A stretch of 64,000 bases of DNA from contig JACERO010000005.1 in NCBI GenBank assembly GCA_013911135.1, forward strand, positions 1-64,000, given 5' to 3'. Both the position numbers and the translations under genes were made by a program. Below are positions 9,218-17,981 of this stretch, piece by piece (the stretch's first letter is position 1; each line of letters opens with the position of its first letter). The notes below the pieces were generated by a model, which had not been told where the DNA came from, searched no databases, and saw only the letters and a program-made list of their open reading frames with translations. Source of the stretch: Candidatus Nitrosopumilus sp. (GTDB lineage Archaea > Thermoproteota > Nitrososphaeria > Nitrososphaerales > Nitrosopumilaceae).

Positions 9218-10320
9218 TTATTTTTCAACCAAATATGCTGTACCGCGATTGGTTTGATAGCTTCCAGCTGAGCTCCCAATTGATACTGCACACAAATCTT
9301 TAGGATCAATTCCTGTCTGCTCAGTTGTTGTCTTCTTTACTTTTCTATTACTCCATACAAAAAAACATACGGCAACTCCAACCATAATACCAGATATTGC
9401 ATACATTATTGTAATCTGAGAATCTCCTTCACCGGCATTATCTCGAATAGTGAATATCTCGATTTCTCCAAGATAATCTTCATTTACATATCCTTCAATG
9501 ATTATGGTTGCATCATCTTGGGATTCTATTGATTTTATGAGATATTGTTCTCCATCAATCACAAATTTTTCTTGATGAATTTTGTCTTGGCACACTTCAC
9601 TGAAAATTGTACAAATACCCATGGAATAGTTTGTAATGATATTTCCTGAGAATTCATAATCCTTAACTTCGCTCATTTTGGAAGTAGGATCAAATATAGA
9701 CTCCCATTCTGAAAGTGGTAATTCAGAGAGGCCACTTGTATCTACTAGTTTCAATTCTAATATTTTCATGGCATCTGATTCTGAAATATACTCTAGTGTA
9801 TTTGTAATCTGACTGCAAAAGCAGATTTGGGGGAGTTGATATCATATATGCCAGATTCTGTTTCCACTGGAATCTCTTTGAGAATCTTAAATCCCCTCCA
9901 TTGTGAATCAAGAGTAGCAGAATTTCCAATAAAATGATTCTGCATGGTAGGACGCAATATCATGTTGTATTCTAGGGTGACTGAATCTTTTTGAGGACGA
10001 ATAACGACAGTATATTCCCCATTAATGTCAGTCACTTTGACAAAGGATTTTTTTTGCAACTCTGAATTTATTAAATTAACTAGTGTTGCAGCGTTCTCTG
10101 AATTAATGTCAAATGTTATTTTATGTTGCACATCACCAATTAGTTCTGCTAATTTACTGTTCTCATCATACTGTATTTTTATTATTCGCACAAATTGAAA
10201 AGTTGGGATAAATTTTTCTGAATTTTTTGCAATTCCTGCATTTAGCTGAACTGCATGTACCGGAATGATTGAAGTCACAATTACTAGCACAACAAACAAT
10301 GAAACATATTTCATTGACAT
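9218..10320 (-). pseudogene. Exported protein with a C-terminal membrane anchor, frameshifted
   Basis: The start at 10320 (or the second ATG at 10314) gives a signal peptide, YVSLFVVLVIVTSIIPVHA. About 145 residues of mostly beta-type sequence follow (..VVIRPQKDSVTLEYNMILRP..). The frame is lost near 9795-9812 after SAFAVRLQ. The other frame continues NTLEYISESDAMKILELKL, runs through a second extracellular part, and ends with one transmembrane helix (IMYAISGIMVGVAVCFFVW) and a short basic cytoplasmic tail. Joined, it is a type I membrane protein of about 365 residues outside the cell. I do not recognise the family. The single frame change could be a base-calling error. Confidence 0.65.
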
Positions 10321-10419
10321 ACTTTGTATAACAAAATTTTAGTATAAAATAAAGACACAAAATTATTTTTTCTGAGAAAACGTTTCTGTTTTTTTATATC
10401 ATTTCTGTTAATCATCTTT

Positions 10420-10721
10420 ATGCAAAAAAACTATGCAATCTTTGCAGGAATATTTTTTACAGCAATGTTGGGAATTATAGCACAACCAGCATTTGCAGAG
10501 TACAATGATCTTGACAAGGGATTGTATAAACAAATGGAAAAATCCGGAGATAAAGTTGTGATTGCAACAAAGGAGGGTCAATTGGTCCAGGAGTTCCAGT
10601 CTTTGCTGTAGATGGAGTACTTGGCGCCTCTCTTCTGTCAGGTGGAATCTTTGGAGGAACTGCTGCAATGTTTTTCATCAGAGGAAGAAAGGGCAAATAT
10701 GCAGCCATGGGCAGGGAATAA
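10420..10721 (+). pseudogene. Small exported membrane protein, frameshifted
   Basis: ATG 10420 gives a signal peptide, IFAGIFFTAMLGIIAQPAFA, cleaved before EYNDLDKG. The mature part reads DKVVIATK before one base is lost near 10574 and a stop is met at 10609-10611. In the continuing frame the sequence is GGSIGPGVPVFAVDGVLGAS, then a Gly-rich transmembrane helix (LLSGGIFGGTAAMFFI), then a basic tail RGRKGKYAAMGRE, ending at TAA 10719-10721. The repaired protein would be about 100 residues. No named family is recognised. It is divergent from the broken exported gene to its left and could share its promoter region. Confidence 0.65.
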
Positions 10722-10830
10722 ATCCCTTTTTTATATCTAATTTTTGATCGAGTATTTAAAGAAAAAATATTTTCTCAGAAAAAAGAAAGTATGGCATTTC
10801 TTAAGTATCATTTTGACGTATTATACAGTA

Positions 10831-11340
10831 ATGCCGAATCAGTTTTCTCAATTATTGTGCATGGATACAATAAGGAATGCAAATAATCATCTTGAGCCCG
10901 GAGAACGAGTTATGCTTGCTTGTGAAAACAATACACCAAACTCAACAGTAAATTCTGCAATGTCTATTCATAAAGATCATGATTATACTCTATGGATTGA
11001 ATTTCATGAACATCGTCTATCTGAAAGAATTATTGGAATCTATTCAGATCCAACAAAGCGTCAAATTCTTTTGTTAATAGACCAACCTATTTCAAAAGAT
11101 GAAATACTAAAAAAATGTGGAAAATCACAATCTTCAGTATACCGCAAGTTCAATGAGCTATTACAATTGGGTATTATTTTGCCAGTTGGATATACTAAAA
11201 CCTTGAACCGTGTACGACTATACGACAAGATAATATCAAAAGCTGAGTTTAGTGTATCTACAAAAATAAGTCAGATAAGACTTCAGATAAACTTGTCACG
11301 TTTACCAGAACATCCAATAGAGGAGCCTGTTTATCCATGA
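10831..11340 (+). CDS. Winged-helix transcriptional regulator
   Basis: 169 residues from ATG 10831 (MPNQFSQLLCMDTIRN). The frame extends 29 codons further upstream, but that extension crosses the presumed promoter (GTATTTAAAG near 10751). A central winged helix (about residues 75-135) reads ..DPTKRQILLLIDQ.ISKDEIL, SQSSVYRKFNELLQLGII, a typical recognition helix plus wing. There are no sensor-domain or metal-ligand motifs. Its stop overlaps the start of the next regulator (ATGA), so the two are translated together and may work as a pair. Targets are unknown. Confidence 0.75.
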   Translation: MPNQFSQLLCMDTIRNANNHLEPGERVMLACENNTPNSTVNSAMSIHKDHDYTLWIEFHEHRLSERIIGIYSDPTKRQILLLIDQPISKDEILKKCGKSQSSVYRKFNELLQLGIILPVGYTKTLNRVRLYDKIISKAEFSVSTKISQIRLQINLSRLPEHPIEEPVYP

Positions 11341-11918
11341 CTGCAATGGAAACTCTTCTAGCATCTTCTTTTGAGAAGACGTTTTCAGAATTTGCTGATG
11401 TTGATGAAATTAAACAAATAAAAAATTCGCTGTTTGAACGATATCATATGACATTATTGTCATCCATTAAAGATTTTAAGAAATTTGAATCAATTACAGA
11501 ACAAGTTCTAGGTGGTAGTGGAACACTGTTAATTAAAAAAACATTTGACCAGATTTGTCATCTTGAATCAAAACTTTATCATATAGTTGAGATAAAAGAT
11601 GAATCTCTAAGAAATGCAATTTTGTTATCTTTTGAAGAACCAACAAAAAAACATATTTTAGATATTGCATTTGATTATCCCCTCACACTTTGGGAGATTG
11701 CAGCTAAAACAAAAATGCAAGCAAAGATTTCAGAAAATATTTCATATCTGATTTCATGGGGATTACTTGCAACATGTGATTCAGAAGATTCTGAGGACAA
11801 TAAGAAATATTATTCTACAATAGACAGCTTTTCAGTAAATATTGAAGATGGGCAATTTCAAATGTATGTTACAATTAACGATATTTTAAATCTAGAACCT
11901 CTAAAATCAATTTCCTAG
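11337..11918 (+). CDS. Second winged-helix-like regulator of the pair
   Basis: 193 residues. The N-terminal half is helical (MTAMETLLASSFEKTFSEF). The C-terminal half carries a degenerate winged helix: LLSFEEPTKKHILDIAFDYP, then WEIAAKTKMQAKISENISYLISWGLL. The pattern of EEPTKKHIL followed by a helix-turn-helix repeats the layout of its upstream neighbour (SDPTKRQILLL), so the two genes are probably paralogues. They overlap by 4 bases. A heterodimeric or cascade role is inference. No ligand or metal site is visible. Confidence 0.65.
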   Translation: MTAMETLLASSFEKTFSEFADVDEIKQIKNSLFERYHMTLLSSIKDFKKFESITEQVLGGSGTLLIKKTFDQICHLESKLYHIVEIKDESLRNAILLSFEEPTKKHILDIAFDYPLTLWEIAAKTKMQAKISENISYLISWGLLATCDSEDSEDNKKYYSTIDSFSVNIEDGQFQMYVTINDILNLEPLKSIS

Positions 11919-12053
11919 GCACGAAATTCTCTTTTCAAATTGATAAATTCTAATCTTAACGTATGAATTATTGTTAGTATTTGAACATTGACAAGATTTT
12001 TTTTTATGAGAATTAATTGCCTGATTTATCTTTGATTATGAGTATATCATATC

Positions 12054-12428
12054 ATGAGTGTTGTCGGAATGTATATGCTAAATACCCCACAATACAATCA
12101 TGAAAAAATTCATCAAGCATTTGATATGCTGTATTTGGATAGGAAAAATCAATTTCGTGAATTATCTCAAGTGCTTCTTAGTGACAAGGCACTAAAAGTC
12201 ATGCCAAACTGGAAAGAATTTGTTTTAAATTTTTGCTTGGATGTTGAAGAGGCATTTAAGACATGGTCTGGCCAAAATTCTCTTCTAACAAGTTCTCCAC
12301 AAAAAGCTTTGACGTTGTTACGACAACTAGGACATGACAAAACATCTATAAATCAACTTGTCCATCTACTTAACATGTCATACAATCTTTCAGTTGAATT
12401 CAAAGAGATCTATAGGAGACTAAAATAA
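12054..12428 (+). CDS. Hypothetical helical protein, 124 residues
   Basis: Not recognised. It is largely helical and soluble, with no cysteines in clusters and no signal or membrane segment: KIHQAFDMLYLDRKNQFREL, VMPNWKEFVLNFCLDVEEAF, then a TPR-like or HTH-like end, DKTSINQLVHLLNMSYNL. It starts at ATG 12054; later in-frame ATGs at codons 6 and 8 are alternatives. It follows the regulator pair on the same strand after 135 bases of A/T-rich DNA, probably as a separate unit. Confidence 0.6.
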   Translation: MSVVGMYMLNTPQYNHEKIHQAFDMLYLDRKNQFRELSQVLLSDKALKVMPNWKEFVLNFCLDVEEAFKTWSGQNSLLTSSPQKALTLLRQLGHDKTSINQLVHLLNMSYNLSVEFKEIYRRLK

Positions 12429-12533
12429 TATCTTCTTGATTTTTTTCTAACTTTGTTTAGATTTACTAGATTAGACAAACTCTAAAATTATATTAAATTA
12501 AAACTATTTTTTGTATCTAACTAATTATCATTA

Positions 12534-12549
12534 ACTCATTATAATGAGT
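12534..12549. promoter_or_regulatory. Perfect 16-bp palindrome, operator candidate
   Basis: ACTCATTATAATGAGT reads identically on both strands. It sits 79 bases before the ATG of the VWA-domain gene, in the 200-base gap 12429-12628 that otherwise holds nothing recognisable. The flanks (ATTATC on the left, ATCATAAT on the right) extend the symmetry imperfectly. The centre resembles a TATA element. A dimeric winged-helix repressor, perhaps from the pair encoded at 10.8-11.9 kb, could bind here; that link is inference. Confidence 0.45.
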
Positions 12550-12628
12550 ATCATAATATAGAATTTCTATTTTTTGGTAAAATTCAATTTTCATCAAAGG
12601 ATATTAGTAAATTTATAATTATTCTATT

Positions 12629-14627
12629 ATGCAAATGAATTTACTTTTTGATAGTAATACTTATAGCGTTTACAAAAATCTTAACACTGTGAAATTTATT
12701 TTTTTGATTATTGTTGCATCTTTGTTAGTATTTGGAATAGTTTCTTTGTCATATGCAGCAGATTATCCTTCTCCAAACAAACAGTTGCAACAGGGAATTT
12801 CATCTGAAGATATAATGTGTAATGGAGATCTAGTTTTACTAATTAAAAACAATGGAAATCCAGCATGTGTAAAAGAAGATAATGTTTTTAGATTATTACA
12901 AAGCGGTTGGGCAGAAAAAATTATTCCAAAAAAGGAATCTATTCCATTTAATCCTCAAGTAAAATCTGATACTTGGAATGATCAAGATTCTGTGTCAAAT
13001 GAATCACTATCTGCTTCTAGTGCTCCTGCTATTCCACCCCTAGAAAGAGCTCCTGCCCCATCATATTCAAGTGAGCCTACAGCTGATTCATGGTCTTCTG
13101 GTGAATCTATAGGGTTTGCAGTTGGTGGGGCACAAGATATTAACAATTTTAGAGAAAATATAGCAAATGAATTCCTTCCATTACATACAGATATCACGTA
13201 TGAGGGTCTGTTCTATGACTATTACTTTGATACAGGTTCAGTAACCCAAGAATGTGAAAAACTATTTTGTCCATCATACAGCTATGCCATATCAAAAGAT
13301 CCATTCTCAAATAATGACGAATACTATCTTTCAGTCGGATTAAATTCAGGATTAAAAGAATCTGATTTTCAGAGAAAGAATCTGAATCTTGTTGTGGTTC
13401 TTGATATTTCAGGTTCAATGAATTCACCCTTTAACAAATATCATTATGATTCATTTGGAAATCAAATACTACGTGATGACTATACAGACAATGACATTAA
13501 AACAAAGATGCAACTTGCAAACGAATCAGTTGTAGGATTATTAGACCATCTAAATGATGATGATATTTAGGTGTAGTTCTTTTTGATGGAAGTGCTCATT
13601 TGTCAAAACCATTAGAAAATATGAGATTTACAGACAAAGAAAAACTCAAAGAAAATATTTTGAATATTCACTCTTCAGGTTCAACAAACATGGAGGCAGG
13701 TATGAAATTGGGTACATCATTGTTTGATGAATTTACAAATGTTAATTCCAATGAATATGAAAACAGAATCATCTTTTTGACTGATGCAATGCCCAATCGT
13801 GGAAATACTTCTCAGCAAGGATTGTTTGGAATGATATCTGAGAATTCTAAAAACAAAATCTATACTACATTTATTGGAATTGGAGTTGATCTTAACACAG
13901 AACTTGTTGAGGAGATAACCAAAGTACGTGGAGCAAATTACTATTCAATTCATTCTGCAAGTGAGTTCAAAAATAGAATGGTTGACGAGTTTGAGTTTAT
14001 GGTAACTCCGCTTGTGTTTAATCTTCTTCTAAATCTTGATGCAAATGGATACAATATCAAAAAAATCTATGGTTCACCAGAAGCTGATGAGTCAACTGGC
14101 CAAATTATGAAAATAAACACCTATTCCCATCAAAAACCAAGGATGGCCAGACTAAAGGTGGAATTGTTCTACTAAAACTTGAAAAGACCTGATGATTCTA
14201 GTCTTGTACTAAAGACAAGTTATGAAAACAGGGTTGGAGAATTAGGAGGAGAACAAATTACTATAGAATTGGGCTCTCTCAAACATCAAACTATTATGAA
14301 AATTCTGGAATTCAAAAGGGAATTTTATTATCAAGATATGCAGAACTCATGAAGACATGGGTATATGATGAAAGAATGTCACAAAGTGGGAGTGATGATA
14401 TCCTATTACCATTGGTATATTATGAACACGGAATACACATCCCAGACTATGTCAAATCAAAAAGTCTTAGACAATGGGAGCGCCAATCAATGTCATTGCA
14501 AGTATCAGATCAATATGAAAAACTAATTGCAGAATTCAATGAATACTTTAATCAAGAAATGACTGCAATTGATGATGATACACTACAGCAAGAAGTAGAT
14601 ATACTAAACAAACTAGAGAATTACTAA
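12629..14627 (+). pseudogene. Exported von Willebrand factor A domain protein, four frame changes
   Basis: The N-terminal hydrophobic segment FIFLIIVASLLVFGIVSLSYA acts as a signal peptide. A short domain with LLIKNNGNPACVKEDNVFRL follows, then a Ser/Pro-rich linker and a VWA domain with the MIDAS motif DISGSMN at residues about 258-264. It continues across a -1 change near 13570 with GVVLFDGSAHL, the second MIDAS part SSGSTNMEAG and FLTDAMPN. Further changes near 14155 (-1), 14187 (+1) and 14272 (-1) precede the last intact stretch (14349-14627), a helical C-terminus. The product would be a metal-binding surface adhesion or scaffold protein of about 665 residues. Four lesions in 2 kb make a functional product unlikely unless the sequence is faulty. 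Confidence 0.75.
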
Positions 14628-14729
14628 GATTACTTCTTAACATTGCTAGAATATTGCAAATTCCTCTTATTTTGATATAATTTATGTATCCCTACATGTA
14701 AAGTGCGAATCCCACTTATCTCACTACAA

Positions 14730-16637
14730 TCAAATACTTGCTAATTTTTTCTTGATATTTTTTAAAAGAAGTTTGTTTACTGTTTCACCAGAGGCTTTAC
14801 CTCTTAATTCCTTCATGGCAATTCCCATGAGTGGTCCAATAGCTCTTTCTTTTTGATTTTTAATAATATCTTGATTCTTTTCAACTATTTCTTCAATAAT
14901 TTTCTCCAAATCTGATTCATTTACAGCCTCAATTGCAGTATTTTTCATTGCTTCTTCAATAGTATTGGCTTTTCCAGCCATAATATTTTCAAAAATTATC
15001 TCAATTGATTCTTTGGCAATTTTTCCTACTTCTAACAATTCAAATGATTTTACAATATTTTCATTTTGTAATAAATTAGAATTTAATCCACTTCTCTCTA
15101 AATTAGTAATTGTAGAGCAAAGTACAGATGCAACAAATGTAGGACTAACTTTAGTTTTTTCAACAATTTTTTCAAATAATTCTATGTATCGTGAATCAAA
15201 AATCTGTTCTGTAAGTTGTGAATTAATTTCATATTTTGTTTGTAATTCTTTTATAGATTCATCCCATGATTTTGGTATATTTTTTTTTGCATCTTCTAAT
15301 TCTTCTTTTGAAATAATAATTGGAGGAATATCTGTCTCAGGATACATTCTTGCAGCACCAGGTCTAGGTCTAAGAAATTTTGTTTCGCCTGTTTGAGTAG
15401 CTAATCGTGTATCTATTGGTATACCTTCATTTTTGATGTGTTCAATTCTTAAAATTATTTGGTCAACAATAGTATGAATTTTTTCTTCAGGAATAGCTAA
15501 TATCAAAAATCCATCATTTTCATTAATTTTTAGAAATTCTTTTAGATTTTCTAGATCTGATTCTTCTACTCCATAATTAGGTAATTCATCTGAATGAAAA
15601 ACACCACCTAGACCAAAAAATCGTACTAATTCTGCTACTTCTTTTCCTAATCTTATGCCTTCATATGGTGAATATCCAAACATTCCAGCCATATTTCTAA
15701 AAGATACGGCAAAAATTTTCTGATTTTTCTTTATGGCATTCTGAATAATCTTTGATTTACATTTTGAAAATAATTCTGTAATGTCTTTTCTATCATCATT
15801 ATAGTTATGCATCCAATTTTTCTCTTGTAATTTTTTTGAAATTTTTAGTAATCCATGCTGTCTTTTTGCCTCATATTCTACAACTTTTTCTAATTGTTCT
15901 AATTGCTGCACTCCTTTTACTTCAATGACAACTCCTCCTTCTTTGATTGATACATTCACATCTTGTCGGATTGAACCTAGACCTCGCTTCACTTTTTTGG
16001 TACTTCTCAAAATTCTTCCTAAAGATAATGCAATTTTTCTAACTTCTTGAGGTTTTACTTCAAAAGGTTCTGTTGCAATTTCTACTAAAGGCACCCCGAG
16101 ACGTTCTAAACCATATTTTCTTATTGATCCTTCTTCCCCTAGGATTTTAGCAGCATCTTCTTCAAGACAAATTGATTGAATTCCTATCTTTGTTCCATCT
16201 ACATCATAAAATCCACCCTGTGAAATTAACATCGTACGTTGGAATCCAGTTGTATTGGAACCATCAACAACTGTTTTTCTCATAGGATAAATTTCACTAA
16301 AAATATTTGATTTTAATGCAGAAGCAATAATTAATGAAATTTTTCTTGCATCCTTATCTAATTCATGTGGAGGTTCCTCATCTTGCTCTACTAGACAGCT
16401 ACTTTCTGGGTTTGCATAATACATTATTGTTTTTGATTTAGATTTTTCAAATAATGCAGCAGGATCAAACTCTCCCAATTCACTTTTTGATGCTCGTAAT
16501 TTTCTCTGAAATTTTATAAAATATTCATCTGACTCTATTGGCGTACAATTACAAAACAACTTTTTGTTAGTTGCTAATTGCTGATGAATTTCTAGTCCTA
16601 CTTTTACTCCAACATCATTTATGGAAAATTCTGACAT
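14730..16637 (-). CDS. gatE: Glu-tRNA(Gln) amidotransferase subunit E
   Basis: 635 residues, the normal GatE length. The kinase core is GatB-like: VGLEIHQQLATNKKLFCNC, EFDPAALFEKSK, and ..LGSIRQDVNVSI. An AspRS-like insertion sits in the middle, and the C-terminal YqeY-like tail includes IGPLMGIAMKELRGKASGETVNKLL. With GatD it converts Glu-tRNA(Gln) to Gln-tRNA(Gln), the archaeal route that replaces direct GlnRS charging. gatD lies 13 bases upstream on the same strand, so the two form an operon. It is intact, in contrast to the genes immediately to the left. Confidence 0.95.
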   Translation of the reverse strand: MSEFSINDVGVKVGLEIHQQLATNKKLFCNCTPIESDEYFIKFQRKLRASKSELGEFDPAALFEKSKSKTIMYYANPESSCLVEQDEEPPHELDKDARKISLIIASALKSNIFSEIYPMRKTVVDGSNTTGFQRTMLISQGGFYDVDGTKIGIQSICLEEDAAKILGEEGSIRKYGLERLGVPLVEIATEPFEVKPQEVRKIALSLGRILRSTKKVKRGLGSIRQDVNVSIKEGGVVIEVKGVQQLEQLEKVVEYEAKRQHGLLKISKKLQEKNWMHNYNDDRKDITELFSKCKSKIIQNAIKKNQKIFAVSFRNMAGMFGYSPYEGIRLGKEVAELVRFFGLGGVFHSDELPNYGVEESDLENLKEFLKINENDGFLILAIPEEKIHTIVDQIILRIEHIKNEGIPIDTRLATQTGETKFLRPRPGAARMYPETDIPPIIISKEELEDAKKNIPKSWDESIKELQTKYEINSQLTEQIFDSRYIELFEKIVEKTKVSPTFVASVLCSTITNLERSGLNSNLLQNENIVKSFELLEVGKIAKESIEIIFENIMAGKANTIEEAMKNTAIEAVNESDLEKIIEEIVEKNQDIIKNQKERAIGPLMGIAMKELRGKASGETVNKLLLKNIKKKLASI

Positions 16638-16650
16638 TCTATTCTCCTAT

Positions 16651-17949
16651 CTAACTTGATAATTCCGATGCAATATTTTCAAGCATAATTTTCTTCATTT
16701 CTTCTCCATTCTGAACATTTCCCATTGTCCACATTGCTTTTACTAGTGCTACTTCTGGAATCATATTTTCTAATGGAATTATGCCTAAATCAAGCAAATC
16801 TCGTCCACTTTCATACACTGTCATTCTAATTCTACCATCAATACATTGAGAAGTCATACCTAGAAAGATTCCTTTTTCATTTGCTTTTTTTACACTTTCA
16901 TACATTGTATTTCCAATATGACCTAATCCGGTTCCTTCAAAAATTATTCCTTTATACCCCATCTCAATAATTTGATCTAATAACTTAGGATTGTATCCAG
17001 GATAATATTTTACTAAAGCAACACGTGTGTCTAGTTTAATTCTTGGTTGAAATTCATTAATTTTGAAAAAATTTTCAGAAATATTTTTTTGAATTTGATT
17101 CTCTGCAATAATGAATGCAGGATTATCTCCAATTGTTTGGAATGCTCCTCTTTTACTTGTATGATTTTTTCTTACTCTTGTTCCAACATGACATGCTAAA
17201 GTGTCATCATTTTCATCTTGATGCATAACAATGTAAACTCCTTTAGTATTACTTTTTGTGATAAATTTTGTTGCTCCAATCAAATTTAATGCTGCATCTG
17301 ATGAAGCACGATCTGATGATCTTTGAGATCCAACCAATACAATTGGAATTGGAAATCCTGCAAGTGCAAATGAAAGAAAAGATGATGTATAATGCATGGT
17401 ATCTGTACCCTGGGCAATAATAATTCCTGAATAATCTGATTTAGAATACTCATTAATTTTTTCAGCTATTTGTAACCAATGCTCTGGCATTATATTTTCA
17501 GAATATTCTAACAATAGAGCTTCTGCATCTATATTTGCAATTTTAGCAAGTTCTGGAACAGACGAATTCAATTCCTCAGCTGTTAATACAGGTGTAACTG
17601 CTCCTGTTCTATAGTTAATTTTGCTTGCAATTGTTCCTCCAGTTGACAATAACAAAATTTTTGGCAATCCTGCAACTTTTTCTAGTTTTTCATCTTGTTG
17701 AACAATTATTTCAGCAGATTTGATTTTCTCAATTTTCTCAATTTTCTCTATTTTTTCAATTTCTAAACCAATATTGTAACCACTTCTTAATTTCAAAACA
17801 ATATGTTTATCGTCACTGTGTTCATATCTTGGCATTATTATGCCTGAATAAGTGATATCTGCCAATATCTTAACAGAATCTCCAACTGAAACCTGATTTG
17901 TCTTTAGGAATTCTAATGAATCTCCCTCATATCCTCTATATTCTGACAT
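16651..17949 (-). CDS. gatD: Glu-tRNA(Gln) amidotransferase subunit D
   Basis: 432 residues. An N-terminal SH3-like domain (about 1-80) precedes an L-asparaginase-type domain. The nucleophile motif is LLSTGGTIAS, the second active-site block is IAQGTDTMHYTSSFL, and the later block is LIGATKFI. GatD releases ammonia from glutamine or asparagine and channels it to GatE. Between the SH3-like and asparaginase parts lies a short EKI tripeptide repeat caused by tandem 9-base units. The start at ATG 17949 follows a short A/T-rich leader. Confidence 0.95.
   Translation of the reverse strand: MSEYRGYEGDSLEFLKTNQVSVGDSVKILADITYSGIIMPRYEHSDDKHIVLKLRSGYNIGLEIEKIEKIEKIEKIKSAEIIVQQDEKLEKVAGLPKILLLSTGGTIASKINYRTGAVTPVLTAEELNSSVPELAKIANIDAEALLLEYSENIMPEHWLQIAEKINEYSKSDYSGIIIAQGTDTMHYTSSFLSFALAGFPIPIVLVGSQRSSDRASSDAALNLIGATKFITKSNTKGVYIVMHQDENDDTLACHVGTRVRKNHTSKRGAFQTIGDNPAFIIAENQIQKNISENFFKINEFQPRIKLDTRVALVKYYPGYNPKLLDQIIEMGYKGIIFEGTGLGHIGNTMYESVKKANEKGIFLGMTSQCIDGRIRMTVYESGRDLLDLGIIPLENMIPEVALVKAMWTMGNVQNGEEMKKIMLENIASELSS
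17722..17763 (-). repeat. Tandem 9-base repeat within gatD (EKI repeat)
   Basis: Four units of about 9 bases (on the plus strand GATTTTCTC, AATTTTCTC, AATTTTCTC, TATTTTTTC, then a partial unit) encode the repeated tripeptide Glu-Lys-Ile in the linker between the SH3-like and asparaginase domains. Copy number may vary between strains without breaking the frame. Confidence 0.75.
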
Positions 17950-17981
17950 TTACGAGAATTAGATTTGTTATTTTATTAAAA

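Noticed and set aside
10408-10708. Cys- and Leu-rich minus-strand frames
   Set aside because: They are antisense shadows of the frameshifted exported protein with its clear signal peptide.
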